Below, one piece after another: positions 63,226 to 64,000 of a stretch of 64,000 nucleotides of DNA. Numbering within the stretch: the stretch's first letter is position 1; every line of letters starts with the position of its first letter. The notes below the pieces were generated by a model, which saw only the letters and a program-made list of their open reading frames with translations, was not told where the DNA came from and did not search any database. The translations under genes and the position numbers were made by a program. Source of the DNA: Stenotrophomonas sp. SAM-B (GTDB lineage Bacteria; Pseudomonadota; Gammaproteobacteria; Xanthomonadales; Xanthomonadaceae); contig NZ_JABBXB010000005.1 of NCBI RefSeq assembly GCF_013387485.1, positions 124,001 to 188,000 on the forward strand, read 5' to 3'.

Positions 63226-64000
63226 GCCTTCAGCTCCGATTTCACCAGGCCCTGCGCCACCAGGTGGCGACGGTGCTCATTCTCGATCCGCTCCACTTCC
63301 GCGGCCGGCACGTAGTAATCCACGTCCTTGTCGAAGGTGCGCCAGATGAAGGTGCCGATCATGCCGACCAGGCCCACGATCGCCAGCCACCAGATGTGCC
63401 AGATCATCGCGAAGCCGAACACCAGGCTGAAGGCGCCGATCACCACACCGGTGCCGGTGTTGCGCGGCATGTGGATGTCGGTGTACTTGGCCGGGCGTTC
63501 CCACGCCTCACCACGCTGCTTGCGCTCCCAGAACTCGTCCAGTTCGTTGACGCGCGGCAGCGAGCCGAAGTTGTAGAACGACGGCGGCGAAGAGGTTTCC
63601 CACTCCAGCGTACGGGCATCCCACGGATCGCCGGTCAGGTCGGCGGTCTTCTTGCGGTCGCGGATCGACACGGCGATCTGGATGATCTGGCACAGGATGC
63701 CGGCGCCGATGATGAAGGCACCGCACATGGCGATGATCAGCAGCGGCTGGTATTCCAGGTTCGGGTAGCTCTGCATGCGGCGGGTCATGCCCATGAAGCC
63801 CAGGATGTAGAGCGGCATGAACGCGACATAGAAGCCGATGAACCAGCACCAGAACGCACGCTTGCCCCAGGTTTCATTGAGGCGGAAACCGAACATCTTC
63901 GGCCACCAGTAGGTGATGCCGGCGAACATGCCGAACACCACGCCGCCGATGATGACGTTGTGGAAGTGGGCGATCAGGAACAGGCTGTTGTGCAGCACGA
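63222..64000 (-). CDS. cyoB: Cytochrome o ubiquinol oxidase subunit I (partial)
   Basis: The C-terminal part of the catalytic bo3 oxidase subunit, with at least 258 residues visible; the rest lies beyond the right edge. The first visible helix has [16 protein letters not shown], where the two histidines are the haem ligands of the active site. Later segments ([29 protein letters not shown]) match CyoB. The end overlaps cyoC by four bases. cyoA should lie further right. The enzyme reduces O2 with ubiquinol and pumps protons. Confidence 0.96.
   Translation of the reverse strand, partial: VLHNSLFLIAHFHNVIIGGVVFGMFAGITYWWPKMFGFRLNETWGKRAFWCWFIGFYVAFMPLYILGFMGMTRRMQSYPNLEYQPLLIIAMCGAFIIGAGILCQIIQIAVSIRDRKKTADLTGDPWDARTLEWETSSPPSFYNFGSLPRVNELDEFWERKQRGEAWERPAKYTDIHMPRNTGTGVVIGAFSLVFGFAMIWHIWWLAIVGLVGMIGTFIWRTFDKDVDYYVPAAEVERIENEHRRHLVAQGLVKSELKA

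Overview
The window is high-GC, densely coded Gram-negative chromosome and looks like Stenotrophomonas (S. maltophilia group, Xanthomonadaceae). The best clue is a set of intergenic palindromes headed by GTAG. These match the SMAG subclass of REP elements described for S. maltophilia. Gene content agrees: creBCD, a FabR-controlled desaturase, large TonB receptors and a secreted M13 peptidase. I see no tRNA or rRNA gene, CRISPR array, insertion sequence or prophage.

Layout. 1-3.5 kb: drug-efflux cluster (TetR, EmrB-like MFS, EmrA-like HlyD) behind the tail of an upstream gene. 3.9-5.8 kb: gltX-zur. 5.9-11.6 kb: secreted M28 peptidase, then creB-creC-creD plus a small hypothetical gene, with a CreB-type tag before creD. 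11.7-17.5 kb: rlmJ, a GNAT enzyme, mfd and an HD-GYP protein. 17.6-21.8 kb: M13 lipoprotein peptidase, gpmA and a CDF cation exporter. 21.9-24.6 kb: globin-coupled diguanylate cyclase and an exported phosphatase. 24.7-28.8 kb: a BlaI repressor, an unusual M56-M23 fusion protease and a TonB receptor. 28.8-31.8 kb: desaturase and its ferredoxin-type reductase, divergent from fabR. 32.4-37.5 kb: an operon of an exported tandem-OsmC protein, a large TonB receptor and a DUF1684 lipoprotein, divergent from a barstar-like gene. 38-44 kb: a long structured repeat, mutS, a DUF937 protein and katG with an OxyR-type site. 44-47 kb: S4 RNA-binding protein, a lipoprotein, a MATE pump and a small membrane protein. 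47-51.6 kb: rpsP-rimM-trmD-rplS, a class-IV aminotransferase, a nitronate monooxygenase and a lipoprotein. 51.7-54 kb: ffh divergent from a CcsA/YpjD-like gene. 54-58.3 kb: a divergent Hsp90 with a TPR partner. 58.5-62.1 kb: radA and an MHYT-GGDEF-EAL protein. 62.2-64 kb: cyoD, cyoC and the 3' part of cyoB, cut by the window edge.

Several themes recur. Envelope stress: the Cre system and the BlaI/M56-M23 cassette. Peroxide defence: the OsmC operon and katG. Second messenger: three c-di-GMP proteins that are not adjacent. Core information processing: mfd, mutS, radA, trmD/rimM/rpsP/rplS, ffh, gltX, rlmJ.

The least ordinary items are the M56-M23 fusion with its own repressor, the exported OsmC duplication whose first copy has lost both cysteines, the Hsp90-TPR pair, the GTAG repeats that supply the stop codons of zur and gpmA, and a 146-bp foldback element before mutS. 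All assignments come from reading the sequence; no database search was run.
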